Notes: generated by a model from the sequence alone, not told the origin. A stretch of 64,000 bases of DNA from Bacteroidota bacterium (GCA_029571215.1 JAKPTE010000016.1:1-64000), one strand, 5' to 3'. Positions 36,263-47,009 are shown, numbered from the stretch's first letter. A program made the numbers and translations.

Positions 36263-36709
36263 ATGACAATTGTTCGTTTCCGTCCCGATAGCAACCATGC
36301 TTTCAGGAATGAATTCCGTACCCTGTCGGATATGTTTGATTCGTTCTTTACCAGCCCTTTTCTGCCTGAATTCACTCCGGTTTTTAGGCCGATGGTCAAT
36401 GTGCGTGAAACCGAATCGGAATACCAGATGGAATTAAGTGTACCGGGGTTCGATAAGAAAGATATTTCTTTGTCCGTGGAAGATCATGTGCTGGCCATAA
36501 AAGGACAACACAAGGAGGAAAATCAAGAAAACTCGGTTTATCACCGCAGAGAATTTGCCGGAGGTGAATTTTCGCGCTTTTTTGAACTGAGCGACGACAT
36601 TGACACCGAAAAAATTGAGGCTGCGCATGAAAATGGAATATTAAAAATTCGACTTCCCAAAAAACCGGAAGCAGTTAAAAAGGCTCCGAGGGAAATCCAC
36701 ATTAACTAA
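36263..36709 (+). CDS. Hsp20/alpha-crystallin small heat shock protein
   Basis: 148-aa ATP-independent holdase. The alpha-crystallin domain covers about residues 40-140 (VNVRETESEYQMELSVPGFDKKDISLSVEDHVLAIKG), with the ending HENGILKIRLPKKPEA containing the G-I-L-x-I-x-L signature. The N-terminal arm has TLSDMFDSFFTSPFLPEF. The length is typical. The repeated TGTCA element upstream suggests stress control, and a strong terminator follows, so it is a single-gene unit. Confidence 0.95.
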   Translation: MTIVRFRPDSNHAFRNEFRTLSDMFDSFFTSPFLPEFTPVFRPMVNVRETESEYQMELSVPGFDKKDISLSVEDHVLAIKGQHKEENQENSVYHRREFAGGEFSRFFELSDDIDTEKIEAAHENGILKIRLPKKPEAVKKAPREIHIN

Positions 36710-36762
36710 TAATACTAAGGGATATTATATCGACGGGAGATTCTTCCGGAAAACCGTCAGGT

Positions 36763-36806
36763 GGCAGGGAAAAAAATGATACCTCTTTCCCTGCCTCTTT
36801 TTTTTT
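36763..36806 (+). terminator. Rho-independent terminator of hsp20
   Basis: GGCAGGGAAA (36763-36772) pairs perfectly with TTTCCCTGCC (36786-36795), followed by TCTTTTTTTTT. Confidence 0.85.
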
Positions 36807-36838
36807 GCTTAAATTTGCGGCTTAATTGACGAAAATTC

Positions 36839-36868
36839 TTTGAGTTTTAAAGCTCAAATGTATATTTT
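36839..36868 (+). promoter_or_regulatory. Promoter of the DUF349 gene
   Basis: TTTG (36839-36842), an 18-nt spacer, then TATATTTT (36861-36868), one mismatch from TAnnTTTG. An alternative perfect -7 box, TAAATTTG, lies at 36810-36817 but has no suitable -33 element. Confidence 0.45.
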
Positions 36869-36895
36869 CGCAACGGAATTTGTGGAAGCACACTT

Positions 36896-38917
36896 ATGGA
36901 TGAAGCAAAACTGAATGAGGATCCTCGTCAGGAACATGGGGGTATACCTGAAGGGCCGGTAATGAATCCTGATGATATAGCAGATCCGGTTTCTTCCGAA
37001 TCCGGGACTGATACTGATTCTTCGGCTGCAGAGAACGAAGAATTAACAACTGTTGTTACGGAAGTCCGTTCTGATCCGGCAGGTGAAATTTTGCCCGATG
37101 AGGACCTTTTAACGGAGCACGAAGGTTTATTGCCCGAACATGCTGATGATTTTGAAGGGGTGCACGAAGATCTGGCAAAGGCTGCTGAAGCGGCCGACTA
37201 TTCGCGGCTTGACAGGGCAGAACTCCTTCAGGCACTTAAAAATTTGATTACCAACACACCCATTCATCAGATTGGAGATGAAGCTGACCTGATTAAAATA
37301 AACTTCTACAAGAAACATAAGATCGAAAATGAACGTCGCCGGAAGAAATTCATCGAAGAAGGCGGCAATATGGAAGATTTCCGTCCCGAAGAAGACCCAC
37401 TGGAAGTTGAATTCAAGGAAGTTTTTCATCAGTACCGCGAATTGCGGGCTGAATACAACCGTAAGCTGGAAGAAGAAAAGCAGGAAAACCTGAAAGCCAA
37501 ATACCAGATAATTGAAGAGATTAAAGAACTGGTTAACCGGAGTGAATCAATCAATGCAACTTTTCAGGAATTCAGGGAACTGCAGAAGCGGTGGCGTAGC
37601 ATTGGTCCTGTACCACAGCAGAATGTCAAGGATCTGTGGGAAACCTACAACCACCATGTGGAAGTTTTCTATGACTATATCAAGCTGAATAAGGAACTGC
37701 GCGATCTCGACTTCAAGAAGAATCTGGAAACAAAGATCAGCTTATGTGAACGCGCCGAAGAACTGCTTCTGGAACCGGATGTGCCAAAGGCTTTCAGAAT
37801 CCTTCAGGAACTACACGAGGAGTGGCGCGACACAGGTCCCGTTCCTCATGAAATGCGCGAAGAAATCTGGAACCGTTTTAAGGAAATAACTTCCAAGATT
37901 AACAAGCGGCATCACGAATATTACGAAAGTCTGAAATCACAGCAGGTCAAGAATCTGGAACAGAAGACGGCCCTCTGTGAAAAAGCTGAAGAAATAGCCG
38001 CATCGGGTATCAGCAGTATGAAAGAATGGGAAAAGCGCTACCGCGAGATACTCGATCTGCAACAGGTATGGAAAACGATAGGCTTTGCCCCGAGAAAGGA
38101 AAACCAGAAAATATATCAGCGTTTCCGTGCCGCCTGCGATGATTTCTTCCGCCGGAGGCGTGAGTTCCTCCAGAAAATGAAGGAAGAACAACACAACAAC
38201 CTGCAGCTGAAAACTGAGCTATGCCTGCAGGCAGAAGCTCTTAAAGACAGTAATGAGTGGAAAAAAACCACCGAAGATCTGATCAACATCCAGAAACGGT
38301 GGAAGGAAATAGGACCAGTTCCGCGGAGATATGCCGATGCCATCTGGAAACGTTTCCGTGCTGCCTGTGATGAGTTTTTCAACCGGAAAGCAGCATATTA
38401 CGCGGGAATTGACAGCCAGTACGAAGAAAATCTGAAGAAAAAACTGGAACTGATTGAAGAAATTGAAAAGTACCAGCCTGTGGAAAGCGTGGAAGAAAAT
38501 TTCCGCAATCTGAAAGACTTCCAGAGGCGCTGGGCTGAAATTGGTTTTGTTCCTTTGAAAGATAAGGAACAGGTACAGCAACGTTATAAGGAAGCCATCA
38601 CCCGGCATTTTGAAGGGCTGAAAATGGACGATGAAAGAAAGAATCTGCTTCGCTTCAGAAACCGCCTCGATGCCTTGCAGCAAAAGCCAAGAGGAAACCA
38701 GAAAATAAAAGCCGAACGTGAACGCCTGATCGGAAAGCTAAAACAATTGGAAAACGAAATTTCGCTTTGGGAAAACAATATAGGATTCTTCATCAAGTCA
38801 AAAAATGCCGAGTCAATGATCAGTGAAGTGCAGAAAAAGATTGATGATGCCAAGGCAAGAATTACCGAACTCGAGGAAAAAATCCGCATCATCGATATGC
38901 ATATTTCTGAATCGTGA
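36896..38917 (+). CDS. DUF349 repeat protein
   Basis: 673-aa cytoplasmic protein with an acidic, low-complexity N-terminus (about 1-95) and a series of DUF349 helical units from about residue 190 to 590. Each unit carries the motif RWxxIGxVP or close variants: RWRSIGPVP, EWRDTGPVP, VWKTIGFAP, RWKEIGPVP and RWAEIGFVP, five copies in all. The last about 80 residues form a coiled coil (RERLIGKLKQLENEISLWE). DUF349 function is not established. The gene is followed 41 bp later by pyrG on the same strand, probably one transcript. It is typical in size for Bacteroidota homologues. Confidence 0.92.
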   Translation: MDEAKLNEDPRQEHGGIPEGPVMNPDDIADPVSSESGTDTDSSAAENEELTTVVTEVRSDPAGEILPDEDLLTEHEGLLPEHADDFEGVHEDLAKAAEAADYSRLDRAELLQALKNLITNTPIHQIGDEADLIKINFYKKHKIENERRRKKFIEEGGNMEDFRPEEDPLEVEFKEVFHQYRELRAEYNRKLEEEKQENLKAKYQIIEEIKELVNRSESINATFQEFRELQKRWRSIGPVPQQNVKDLWETYNHHVEVFYDYIKLNKELRDLDFKKNLETKISLCERAEELLLEPDVPKAFRILQELHEEWRDTGPVPHEMREEIWNRFKEITSKINKRHHEYYESLKSQQVKNLEQKTALCEKAEEIAASGISSMKEWEKRYREILDLQQVWKTIGFAPRKENQKIYQRFRAACDDFFRRRREFLQKMKEEQHNNLQLKTELCLQAEALKDSNEWKKTTEDLINIQKRWKEIGPVPRRYADAIWKRFRAACDEFFNRKAAYYAGIDSQYEENLKKKLELIEEIEKYQPVESVEENFRNLKDFQRRWAEIGFVPLKDKEQVQQRYKEAITRHFEGLKMDDERKNLLRFRNRLDALQQKPRGNQKIKAERERLIGKLKQLENEISLWENNIGFFIKSKNAESMISEVQKKIDDAKARITELEEKIRIIDMHISES

Positions 38918-38946
38918 CAAATGGTTTCTGCTGAGAATGTGCATAA

Positions 38947-40617
<1,671 letters not shown>

Positions 40618-40660
40618 AGAATATAAACGGATGTAAAAAAAATCATGGGGAATTTGCAGC

Positions 40661-42556
40661 ATGGATAGAAACACAGTTATAGGACTTATTTTAATTGGTC
40701 TAATTTTTATTGTTTTTAGCATAATTAACAAACCTTCGAAGGAAGAAATGGAAGCAGCCAGGCACAGGGCTGATTCCATTGCCGCCTTGCAGCAGGCTCA
40801 GCAGGAAGAAAAAGCAAAAACCTTTCAGACCGATTCCCTTCTAAAGGCGTCATCACCGGAGGTATTAAAAGAACAGGCCATTGAGAAGCAGGAAAAATTC
40901 GGTCCTTTTGCCTCCGCTACAGAAGGAACACCGGAATTCATTACATTGGAAAACGATCTGATCCGGCTGGTTATTTCAACCCGTGGAGCGCGCCCTTATT
41001 CCGTCACGATAAAAAAATACCGCCGGTACGATTCCCTGCCTCTTGTACTTTTTGATGGGGATTCCACTGTGTTTTCCTTTGGTTTTTTTGCCCAGAACCG
41101 TAAAGTTTCAACCCAGGACCTGATTTTTACACCTCTGGTGAACCAAAGGACATTCATTGCTACAAAAGATTCCGTTGTGCTTCCCCTCCGCGTGAGCATT
41201 GGCGAAAACAAGTATCTTGAATACGTTTACTCATTGAAACCCGGATCCTACCGCGTTAATCTTGATGTTAAGACCGTCGGCCTTCAGGATATTATCGCCC
41301 AGAATATCAATTCGCTGGATCTCGAGTGGCAGGCCTATATACCCCAACTTGAAAAAGGCCGGCAGAATGAAGATAATTATACAACCATCTTTTATAAATA
41401 TACCGGAGGTGATGTGGAAAGTCTGAATCCACGATCAAAAAAGGGAGAAAGTACTGCCGAGCTCAATGTAAAAGTGAAGTGGGTGGCATTTAAACAGCAG
41501 TTCTTTGCCTCTGTTCTCATTGCCGACGAAAGCTTTTCCAACGGACAGGTCACTTCTGTGCATATTCCCGAGCCAAGCCCTTATCTGAGAAAGTTTTCCA
41601 CTGTGCTGGGTGTCCCTTATAACCCCAACGCCGACAATACCATTGGGTTGTCATTCTATTTCGGTCCCAACCATTTTAATACACTGAAAAAAGAAGGGGA
41701 TGACCTTCAGGAATTAGTCATTCTGGGTAAATGGATCGTCAAATGGATCAACCAGTTTGTCATTATTCCTATTTTCAATTTCCTGAACCGGTTTATTCAT
41801 AATTACGGAATCATTATCCTGATTCTTACCATTATCATTAAATCGGCATTGTTACCCCTTACCTACCGCAGTTATCTCTCCATGGCCAAAATGCGCGTAT
41901 TGAAGCCGATGATTGATGAAATCAATGCAAAAATACCCAAGGAAAAAGCCATGGAACGCCAGCAGGCTACCATGAACCTATACAAGAAGGCAGGGGTCAA
42001 TCCCATGGGAGGATGCCTGCCAATGTTACTTCAATTCCCGATACTCTTTGCCATGTTCCGGTTCTTCCCCACCTCTTTCGAATTACGCCAGCAGGGCTTC
42101 CTATGGGCTACCGACCTTTCGACCTATGACTCTATCTACAGCTGGTCAACCCACATTCCTATTCTTAGCAATATTTATGGCAACCACATCAGTCTGTTTA
42201 CCATCCTGATGACTGTCACCACCCTAATGTCTATCAAAATGAACAATCAGGCATCAGCATCTTCCACACAGATGCCGGGTATGCAGACCATGATGTATAT
42301 CATGCCGGTAATGTTCATGTTTTTCCTGAATAATTTCTCGGCTGCCCTCACCTATTATTACTTCCTAACCAATGTTATCACATTCGGACAGAACTACCTG
42401 TTCAAAAAGATGATCAATGAAGAAGAACTTTTGGCAAAACTCAACGAAAACAGGAAAAAACCGGTGAAAAAATCGCGGTTCCAGATGGCTCTGGAAGAAG
42501 CTGCCAAGCGTCAGCAGGCAGGCAAACAACTTCCGACCGGCAGGAAAAAGAAATGA
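40661..42556 (+). CDS. Membrane protein insertase YidC
   Basis: Inner-membrane insertase of the YidC/Oxa1 family, 631 aa, the long form with a large periplasmic domain. TM1 is at about residues 5-23 (VIGLILIGLIFIVFSII), followed by a charged linker and a beta-super-sandwich domain to about 350. The conserved five-helix core starts at IPIFNFLNRFIHNYGIIILILTIIIKSALLPLTYRSYLSMAKMR, containing the hydrophilic-groove Arg (TYRS). MGGCLPMLLQFPILFAMFRFF and the late helices follow. The C-terminal tail is basic. It is convergent with ribH. Confidence 0.96.
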   Translation: MDRNTVIGLILIGLIFIVFSIINKPSKEEMEAARHRADSIAALQQAQQEEKAKTFQTDSLLKASSPEVLKEQAIEKQEKFGPFASATEGTPEFITLENDLIRLVISTRGARPYSVTIKKYRRYDSLPLVLFDGDSTVFSFGFFAQNRKVSTQDLIFTPLVNQRTFIATKDSVVLPLRVSIGENKYLEYVYSLKPGSYRVNLDVKTVGLQDIIAQNINSLDLEWQAYIPQLEKGRQNEDNYTTIFYKYTGGDVESLNPRSKKGESTAELNVKVKWVAFKQQFFASVLIADESFSNGQVTSVHIPEPSPYLRKFSTVLGVPYNPNADNTIGLSFYFGPNHFNTLKKEGDDLQELVILGKWIVKWINQFVIIPIFNFLNRFIHNYGIIILILTIIIKSALLPLTYRSYLSMAKMRVLKPMIDEINAKIPKEKAMERQQATMNLYKKAGVNPMGGCLPMLLQFPILFAMFRFFPTSFELRQQGFLWATDLSTYDSIYSWSTHIPILSNIYGNHISLFTILMTVTTLMSIKMNNQASASSTQMPGMQTMMYIMPVMFMFFLNNFSAALTYYYFLTNVITFGQNYLFKKMINEEELLAKLNENRKKPVKKSRFQMALEEAAKRQQAGKQLPTGRKKK

Positions 42557-42578
42557 TTCTTTTAAGTCGGAGATAATT

Positions 42579-43073
42579 CTAATGCTTTAGATTTTTCCTG
42601 ACCTCCAGCATCTTCAGTGCCGTTAAGGCAGCTTCATCGCCCTTGTTCCCATACTTTCCCCCGGCACGGTCAATCGCCTGCTGAAGGTTAAGTGTGGTCA
42701 GCACTCCGAAAACAAAAGGGATTTTGTACCGGAGATTCAGTTCTGTAATACCCTGGGTTACACCCTGACAGATATAGGTAAAGTGAGGAGTTTCTCCCTG
42801 GATAACGCAACCGAGGCATATCACCGCATCGGACTTCCCTTCTTCAGCGAGCCAGGTGGCTCCAAGCGGAAGCTCAAAAGTGCCGGGCACACGTATGATC
42901 TGAATATCTTTTTCTGAGGCTCCACATTGGAGCAATGTATTCACGGCACCTTCAAGAAGTTTTCCGGTCACTTCCCGGTTCCATTCAGCCACAACAATTC
43001 CAAACCGAAATCCCTTTGCATCCGGTAAAGGTTCATTCCCAAAATCGGAGAGATTTTTTCCTGCAGTGGCCAT
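42579..43073 (-). CDS. 6,7-dimethyl-8-ribityllumazine synthase RibH
   Basis: Penultimate enzyme of riboflavin synthesis, condensing 5-amino-6-ribitylaminouracil with 3,4-dihydroxybutanone phosphate. Motifs include VAEWNREVTGKLLEGA, RVPGTFELPLGA, CLGCVIQGETPHFTYI (catalytic His region) and FGVLTTLNLQQAIDRAGGKYGNKGDEAA. The length of 164 aa is normal. It lies 33 bp downstream of the TPR membrane protein on the same strand, so is probably in one transcript. No FMN riboswitch or other rib genes are nearby. Confidence 0.96.
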   Translation of the reverse strand: MATAGKNLSDFGNEPLPDAKGFRFGIVVAEWNREVTGKLLEGAVNTLLQCGASEKDIQIIRVPGTFELPLGATWLAEEGKSDAVICLGCVIQGETPHFTYICQGVTQGITELNLRYKIPFVFGVLTTLNLQQAIDRAGGKYGNKGDEAALTALKMLEVRKNLKH

Positions 43074-43106
43074 TATCGGTTGTGTAAAAGATTCTGAAAA
43101 AACGGA

Positions 43107-43802
43107 TTACTGTTCCATTTTTGCCTTTACACGGGCAATATATTTATCAATTGTGTTGCTTTCGCTCGATTGGGGAAAATCCTTTTTGATCCTTTCGTAA
43201 ATGGCCAGTGCTTCTTTGTTGTTGCCCTGTGTTTCATAAATCAGGGCTGCCTTCATCAGATAGATGGGGGTAGTAAGCTGGTTGGCCGATACGTTGGCTG
43301 CCTTCGTATAATATTGAAGGGCATTTTCATATTCTTCTTTCTCGCTGTAAGCATCTCCCAGTGCACCGTATGCCATACTCTGGATCATCTTACTGCTGGT
43401 ACTGAATTTTTTCAGATAACGGATCGCTTCGTCAAAATCGCCCATATGCAGATAGGATAATCCGGCATAATATTTTGACAGGCGGGCTGATTTCGTAAAA
43501 CTATAGTTATCAATTATATCAAGAAATCCAAGATGGTTCCCGTCGCCTTCCAGAGCCAAACGGAAAGAATCCTGGGCAAAATAATCCTGTGCCACATACA
43601 TTTCTCTTTGGGCATCCGATTCCCTCGGCTGAAGAACAAACCGGCGGAGTGCCATATAAGCTGCTGCCAATCCCAGTATGACCAGAGCAATCGTTGTCAG
43701 CAATTTCTGGTTTTGTTCAATGAATTTTTCCGTCTTTGTAAGCGCAGTATCGACCGTTTCAACACCTTTTGGTGCGTTGTCTTCTTTTTTTACTTTGACC
43801 AT
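43107..43802 (-). CDS. TPR protein with one N-terminal membrane helix (YfgM-like)
   Basis: 231 aa from ATG 43802 (MVKVKKEDNAPKG). The ORF-track start at 43838 falls in the -7 box and is rejected. One TM helix (about residues 35-52, LLTTIALVILGLAAAYMAL) follows a short cytoplasmic part. Tetratricopeptide repeats lie outside the membrane (SKYYAGLSYLHMGDFDEAIRYL, GALGDAYSEKEEYENALQYY, KAALIYETQGNNKEALAIYERI). The layout resembles YfgM, a periplasmic chaperone network component that contacts the Sec translocon. A link with the neighbouring yidC is suggestive but unproven. Confidence 0.8.
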   Translation of the reverse strand: MVKVKKEDNAPKGVETVDTALTKTEKFIEQNQKLLTTIALVILGLAAAYMALRRFVLQPRESDAQREMYVAQDYFAQDSFRLALEGDGNHLGFLDIIDNYSFTKSARLSKYYAGLSYLHMGDFDEAIRYLKKFSTSSKMIQSMAYGALGDAYSEKEEYENALQYYTKAANVSANQLTTPIYLMKAALIYETQGNNKEALAIYERIKKDFPQSSESNTIDKYIARVKAKMEQ

Positions 43803-43835
43803 AGAACTATTTTTTTCAGTTTTTTGAGGCAACCG

Positions 43836-43843
43836 CAAAAGTA
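43836..43843 (-). promoter_or_regulatory. -7 box of the TPR-ribH unit
   Basis: On the minus strand, TACTTTTG matches TAnnTTTG, 33 nt before the chosen start. It overlaps the first codons of the ORF-track frame, which decides for the downstream ATG. Confidence 0.5.
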
Positions 43844-43920
43844 TATTTTTTAACCCGTTTAGCGAAATTTTTTAATAACAATGATACAAATTTTCGGAAG
43901 TCAGATTCCCTGATGTTTTC

Positions 43921-43928
43921 TACCTTTG
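43921..43928 (+). promoter_or_regulatory. -7 box of the recF operon
   Basis: TACCTTTG, a perfect TAnnTTTG box, lies inside the N-terminal codons of the ORF-track recF frame. Transcription should begin near 43934, so translation must start at ATG 43937 or 43946. Confidence 0.6.
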
Positions 43929-43945
43929 CATCAGACATGGTTCGT

Positions 43946-45070
43946 ATGCATCTGCAACAGTTATCACTGGTCAATTTCAAGAATTTCGGGGAAGCAACTG
44001 TCGAATTCAGTCCCAAAATCAATATTATTACCGGTCAGAATGGGATTGGCAAAACCAATCTTCTGGACGCCATTCATTACCTCTGCATGACCAAAAGCTA
44101 CTTTAACCCCGTTGATACACAAAACATACGTCATGGGGAAGAGTTTATGCTGATAGAAGGATGGTTTGAAAGGGAAGGAGCCGAAGAATATATAACCTGC
44201 GGAGTAAAGCGGCATCAGAAAAAACAATTCCGCCGCAACCGGAAAGAATACCAAAAACTTTCGGAGCATATTGGTTTTCTGCCGGTGGTTGTTGTTACAC
44301 CAGAGGATTCAGCACTGATCCGTGAAGGAAGTGATGAAAGACGCCGTTTTATGAATGCAGTTATCGCCCAATTTGACCATGAATACCTCAACGATCTGAT
44401 AACATACAACCACATCCTCACCCAGAGGAATGCCCTTCTGAAGCACTTGGCATCAAAAGGACCTGCTCATTACGGGGATGCGGAAGTATGGGATATGAGA
44501 CTCATTCCCGCCGGAAAGCGGATATTTGAGAAAAGAAAACAATTTATCAGCGAACTTGTACCGGTATTTCAGAAGTATTACAGCACGATTTCCTACGACA
44601 GAGAGCAGGTTCGAATGAGTTATCAATCCCATCTGGCAGAAGGAGATTTTGGTGAACTTCTTCGCCGGAACTTTGAAAAAGACCTCATTTTACAATACAC
44701 AACCATAGGAATTCATAAGGACGATTTGCTGCTTGACCTCGAAGATCATATGCTGAGAAGGTTCGGTTCCCAGGGTCAGCAAAAAACCTTTCTGGTTGCC
44801 CTTAAACTGGCCGAATCAGACTTTATACGACAGTGGAACGGCCAACAGCCTCTTTTGCTGCTTGACGACATTTTTGATAAGTTTGATGACGACAGGGTGC
44901 AGAAAATCATCCATCTGGTAGCGGATGATCACTTTGGTCAGATATTCATCGCCGACACAAACCGGAACCGGATACGAACCTTTATTAACGAAACCCGAAG
45001 CAATTACCGTATCTTTGAGGTCAGCAACCAGGGCATCCATCTAATTGAATCGTCGGATGAGACGAAGTGA
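43946..45070 (+). CDS. DNA replication and repair protein RecF
   Basis: SMC-like ATPase that loads RecA at gaps. From ATG 43946 the protein starts MHLQQLSLVNFKNFGEA, matching usual RecF N-termini; ATG 43937 is possible. Walker A is GQNGIGKTNLLDAIHYLC, the signature region is FGSQGQQKTFLVALKLAES, and Walker B is LLLLDDIFDKFDDDR. The length of 374 aa is normal. The 3' end overlaps the dciA-like gene by 14 bp, and tilS follows, forming a recF-dciA-tilS operon. dnaA, dnaN and gyrB are not in the window. Confidence 0.96.
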   Translation: MHLQQLSLVNFKNFGEATVEFSPKINIITGQNGIGKTNLLDAIHYLCMTKSYFNPVDTQNIRHGEEFMLIEGWFEREGAEEYITCGVKRHQKKQFRRNRKEYQKLSEHIGFLPVVVVTPEDSALIREGSDERRRFMNAVIAQFDHEYLNDLITYNHILTQRNALLKHLASKGPAHYGDAEVWDMRLIPAGKRIFEKRKQFISELVPVFQKYYSTISYDREQVRMSYQSHLAEGDFGELLRRNFEKDLILQYTTIGIHKDDLLLDLEDHMLRRFGSQGQQKTFLVALKLAESDFIRQWNGQQPLLLLDDIFDKFDDDRVQKIIHLVADDHFGQIFIADTNRNRIRTFINETRSNYRIFEVSNQGIHLIESSDETK

Positions 45071-45347
45071 AACGCAACATATTGGTCAGATACTGGAAGA
45101 TCTGCTGTCGGAATTTCAGATCGGGAGGAAGATCAAAGAGGCCCGGATTCTGAATGCATGGGATGAAGTTGTGGGTTCATATATATGCTCTCATACGGTT
45201 AAAACCTATATCCGCAACGGAATTCTTTTTGTGGAATTTGATTCGGCCGTTATCCGCAATGAAGTATTTATGATGCGGGAACAACTGACCTCCCGGCTGA
45301 ATGCTGCTGCTGGCGGGCATGTTATCGATAAAATTGTCTTCAGGTGA
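45057..45347 (+). CDS. DciA-like (DUF721) helicase loader
   Basis: 96-aa DUF721 protein. In many bacteria lacking DnaC, DciA helps load the replicative helicase DnaB. Visible features are HIGQILEDLLSEFQIGRKIKEARILNAWDEVVG (the KH-like core, WxxVVG) and VEFDSAVIRNEVFMMREQLTSRLN. The ORF-track start is TTG; ATG 45057 (MRRSETQHIGQ) overlaps recF by 14 bp and fits. Its stop overlaps the tilS GTG. Adjacent recF supports a replication role. Confidence 0.85.
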   Translation: MRRSETQHIGQILEDLLSEFQIGRKIKEARILNAWDEVVGSYICSHTVKTYIRNGILFVEFDSAVIRNEVFMMREQLTSRLNAAAGGHVIDKIVFR

Positions 45348-46717
45348 AACCGAAGCATCCCTCTCCTCAGGAAGACCCATTTATTAGTGGTCTGTTGTCT
45401 TTTGCTGACGAAAACCGATTCTTCACAGCCAGTTCTAAAATACTTCTGGCTGTAAGCGGAGGAATTGATTCCATGGTAATGGCTCATGCCATGCATCGTC
45501 TCGGACGGGTTCAGGGAATTGCCCACTGCAATTTCCAGCTGCGGGGCAAAGAATCAGACGATGATGAGGCATTTGTGAAAAAATGGACTGAAAACCACGG
45601 AATTCCTTTCCACCTTAAACGTTTTGATACAGAACGCCACGCTCTCCTGAAGGGAATTTCCATCCAGATGGCAGCCCGTGAACTGCGTTACGGTTGGTTC
45701 AATGAACTCTGCAAGCAGCATGGTTATACACAGGTTGCCATGGCCCACCACCTTGATGACCAGGCTGAGACATTTTTCATCAACCTGGCCAGAGGCTCTG
45801 GAATCAAAGGTCTTGCGGGAATGCCCGCTATGCAGGGTGTCTTTATCCGCCCTCTCCTCTTTGCCACCAGGGTTGAAATTGAAGAGTATGCCACACGGAA
45901 CGCTGTCGCCTGGAGAGAAGACTCCTCCAACCCCACTGAAAAGTATTTGCGCAATAAAATCCGCCACCGTCTGATCCCCCTTTTCGAATCCATTTATCCC
46001 GGGGCTACGGAAAATTTGCTCCAGGCCATGAAAAAACTTGATAACAGTTACCAGATCTGTTCCCAAAGAATCCGGGAGTTTACGAACGATGTCATTGCTT
46101 TTGAAAATGGGATAGTACGGATCAGCATTTCCCGCCTGAACCAATGGCCCGACGCCAGAAATCTCCTGACGGAATACCTCGCTTCCTTCCATTTTCACCC
46201 CGATACGATCAATGCAGTCTTTTCGAACCTGAACGCCCAGTCAGGAAAAATCTTTTGCTCATCTTCCCACAAGATAACCAAAGACCGGGACAGCCTTTAC
46301 ATTGAAGAACTAAAGGAACCCGCCGATGAAGAATATGTGATTGAGAAAGATACGCACGCTCTGACATTCCCCGTGAACATGAAATTCGTTTACTTCCCCA
46401 GACCGCGCGGATATCTGCTGCCTGATTCCCCCCTGGTGGCTTCACTCGATTACGATAAACTTCAGTTTCCGCTGATTTTGCGTAAATGGAGGCCGGGGGA
46501 TTCTTTTTATCCCCTGGGAATGAAAGGAAGTAAAAAAATCAGCGACTTTTTTACCGATAAAAAGATACCAGTGCCCCTGAAAAAGAAAATCTGGCTCCTG
46601 ACATCGGAAGGAGAAATCGTCTGGGTCATCGGCCACCGTATCGACCATCGGTACCGGATTACCGAAAAAACAAAAAACATTTTATACATTGAATATTTTC
46701 CTTCCGAATACAATTGA
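45344..46717 (+). CDS. tRNA(Ile)-lysidine synthetase TilS
   Basis: Modifies C34 of tRNA-Ile(CAU) to lysidine so that AUA is read as isoleucine. The PP-loop ATP site is ILLAVSGGIDSMVMAHAM. The family region is MAHHLDDQAETFFINLARGSGIKGLAGM with WREDSSNPTEKYLRNKIRHRLIP. A C-terminal TilS domain follows (FPLILRKWRPGDSFYPLGMKGSKKISDFF). The start is GTG 45344, overlapping the dciA-like stop (GTGA), which implies coupling. The 457-aa length is normal. Confidence 0.95.
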   Translation: MKPKHPSPQEDPFISGLLSFADENRFFTASSKILLAVSGGIDSMVMAHAMHRLGRVQGIAHCNFQLRGKESDDDEAFVKKWTENHGIPFHLKRFDTERHALLKGISIQMAARELRYGWFNELCKQHGYTQVAMAHHLDDQAETFFINLARGSGIKGLAGMPAMQGVFIRPLLFATRVEIEEYATRNAVAWREDSSNPTEKYLRNKIRHRLIPLFESIYPGATENLLQAMKKLDNSYQICSQRIREFTNDVIAFENGIVRISISRLNQWPDARNLLTEYLASFHFHPDTINAVFSNLNAQSGKIFCSSSHKITKDRDSLYIEELKEPADEEYVIEKDTHALTFPVNMKFVYFPRPRGYLLPDSPLVASLDYDKLQFPLILRKWRPGDSFYPLGMKGSKKISDFFTDKKIPVPLKKKIWLLTSEGEIVWVIGHRIDHRYRITEKTKNILYIEYFPSEYN

Positions 46718-46804
46718 TTCAGATCACCTTGTACAAAAACAAAGATCATTTTTTTCATTAGCAAAGCTCAACATCAAACGAGTAACCGATATCTGAATTA
46801 CCCG

Positions 46805-46812
46805 TATATTTG
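46805..46812 (+). promoter_or_regulatory. -7 box of a non-coding transcript
   Basis: TATATTTG is a perfect TAnnTTTG match, 7 nt before the 5' arm of a long-range stem and 319 nt before the next ORF. No TTTG is found at -33. Confidence 0.5.
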
Positions 46813-46818
46813 TACAGA

Positions 46819-47009
46819 CAAATTACCGGTCATTGAGGTTCTTGCAGGAAGCGCTGAGGGGTATCATGGTGTGATGCTTCTGTGCAGAGACAGAAACAGG
46901 TTTTTTTCATAGGCTTTAGTATTAGTTGTTTAGGGTAAAGGTTAATGCTGGTAGTTTGATTTAGGGTTGATGAAAGGTGTCGGATTCGTTCCGGCACCTT
47001 TTTCTTTTT
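46819..47009 (+). ncRNA. Structured non-coding RNA candidate, about 190 nt (6S-like?)
   Basis: No ORF lies between tilS and the next gene, yet a transcript is well delimited by a perfect -7 box and a strong terminator. The RNA can close on itself: 46819-46836 pairs with 46942-46958 in 17 base pairs (including three G-U) with a single bulged U830. Inside it, 46842-46852 pairs with 46876-46887 in 11 base pairs with one bulged G. A small ATCA/TGAT hairpin caps it. A large unpaired stretch (46888-46941, G/T/A-rich) remains on the 3' side, with only 5 nt opposite on the 5' side. A closing stem, internal bubble and terminal stem in a transcript of this length recall 6S RNA, but the bubble is very asymmetric, so the family is uncertain. 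Confidence 0.5.
46973..47009 (+). terminator. Rho-independent terminator of the ncRNA candidate
   Basis: AAAGGTGTCGG (46973-46983) pairs with CCGGCACCTTT (46991-47001) through 11 positions including one G-U, with a 7-nt loop and the tail TTTTTCTTTTT. It lies 250 nt after tilS and 120 nt before the TPR gene. Confidence 0.85.

Noticed and set aside
44816-45040. Minus-strand ORFs within recF and similar long antisense ORFs elsewhere
   Set aside because: They lie opposite well-recognised genes with intact motifs and show no family features of their own.
46819-47009. SRP RNA or tmRNA identity for the ncRNA candidate
   Set aside because: The conserved SRP domain IV sequence (GGAAGGAAGCAGCC type) and a tmRNA tRNA-like end are not present.
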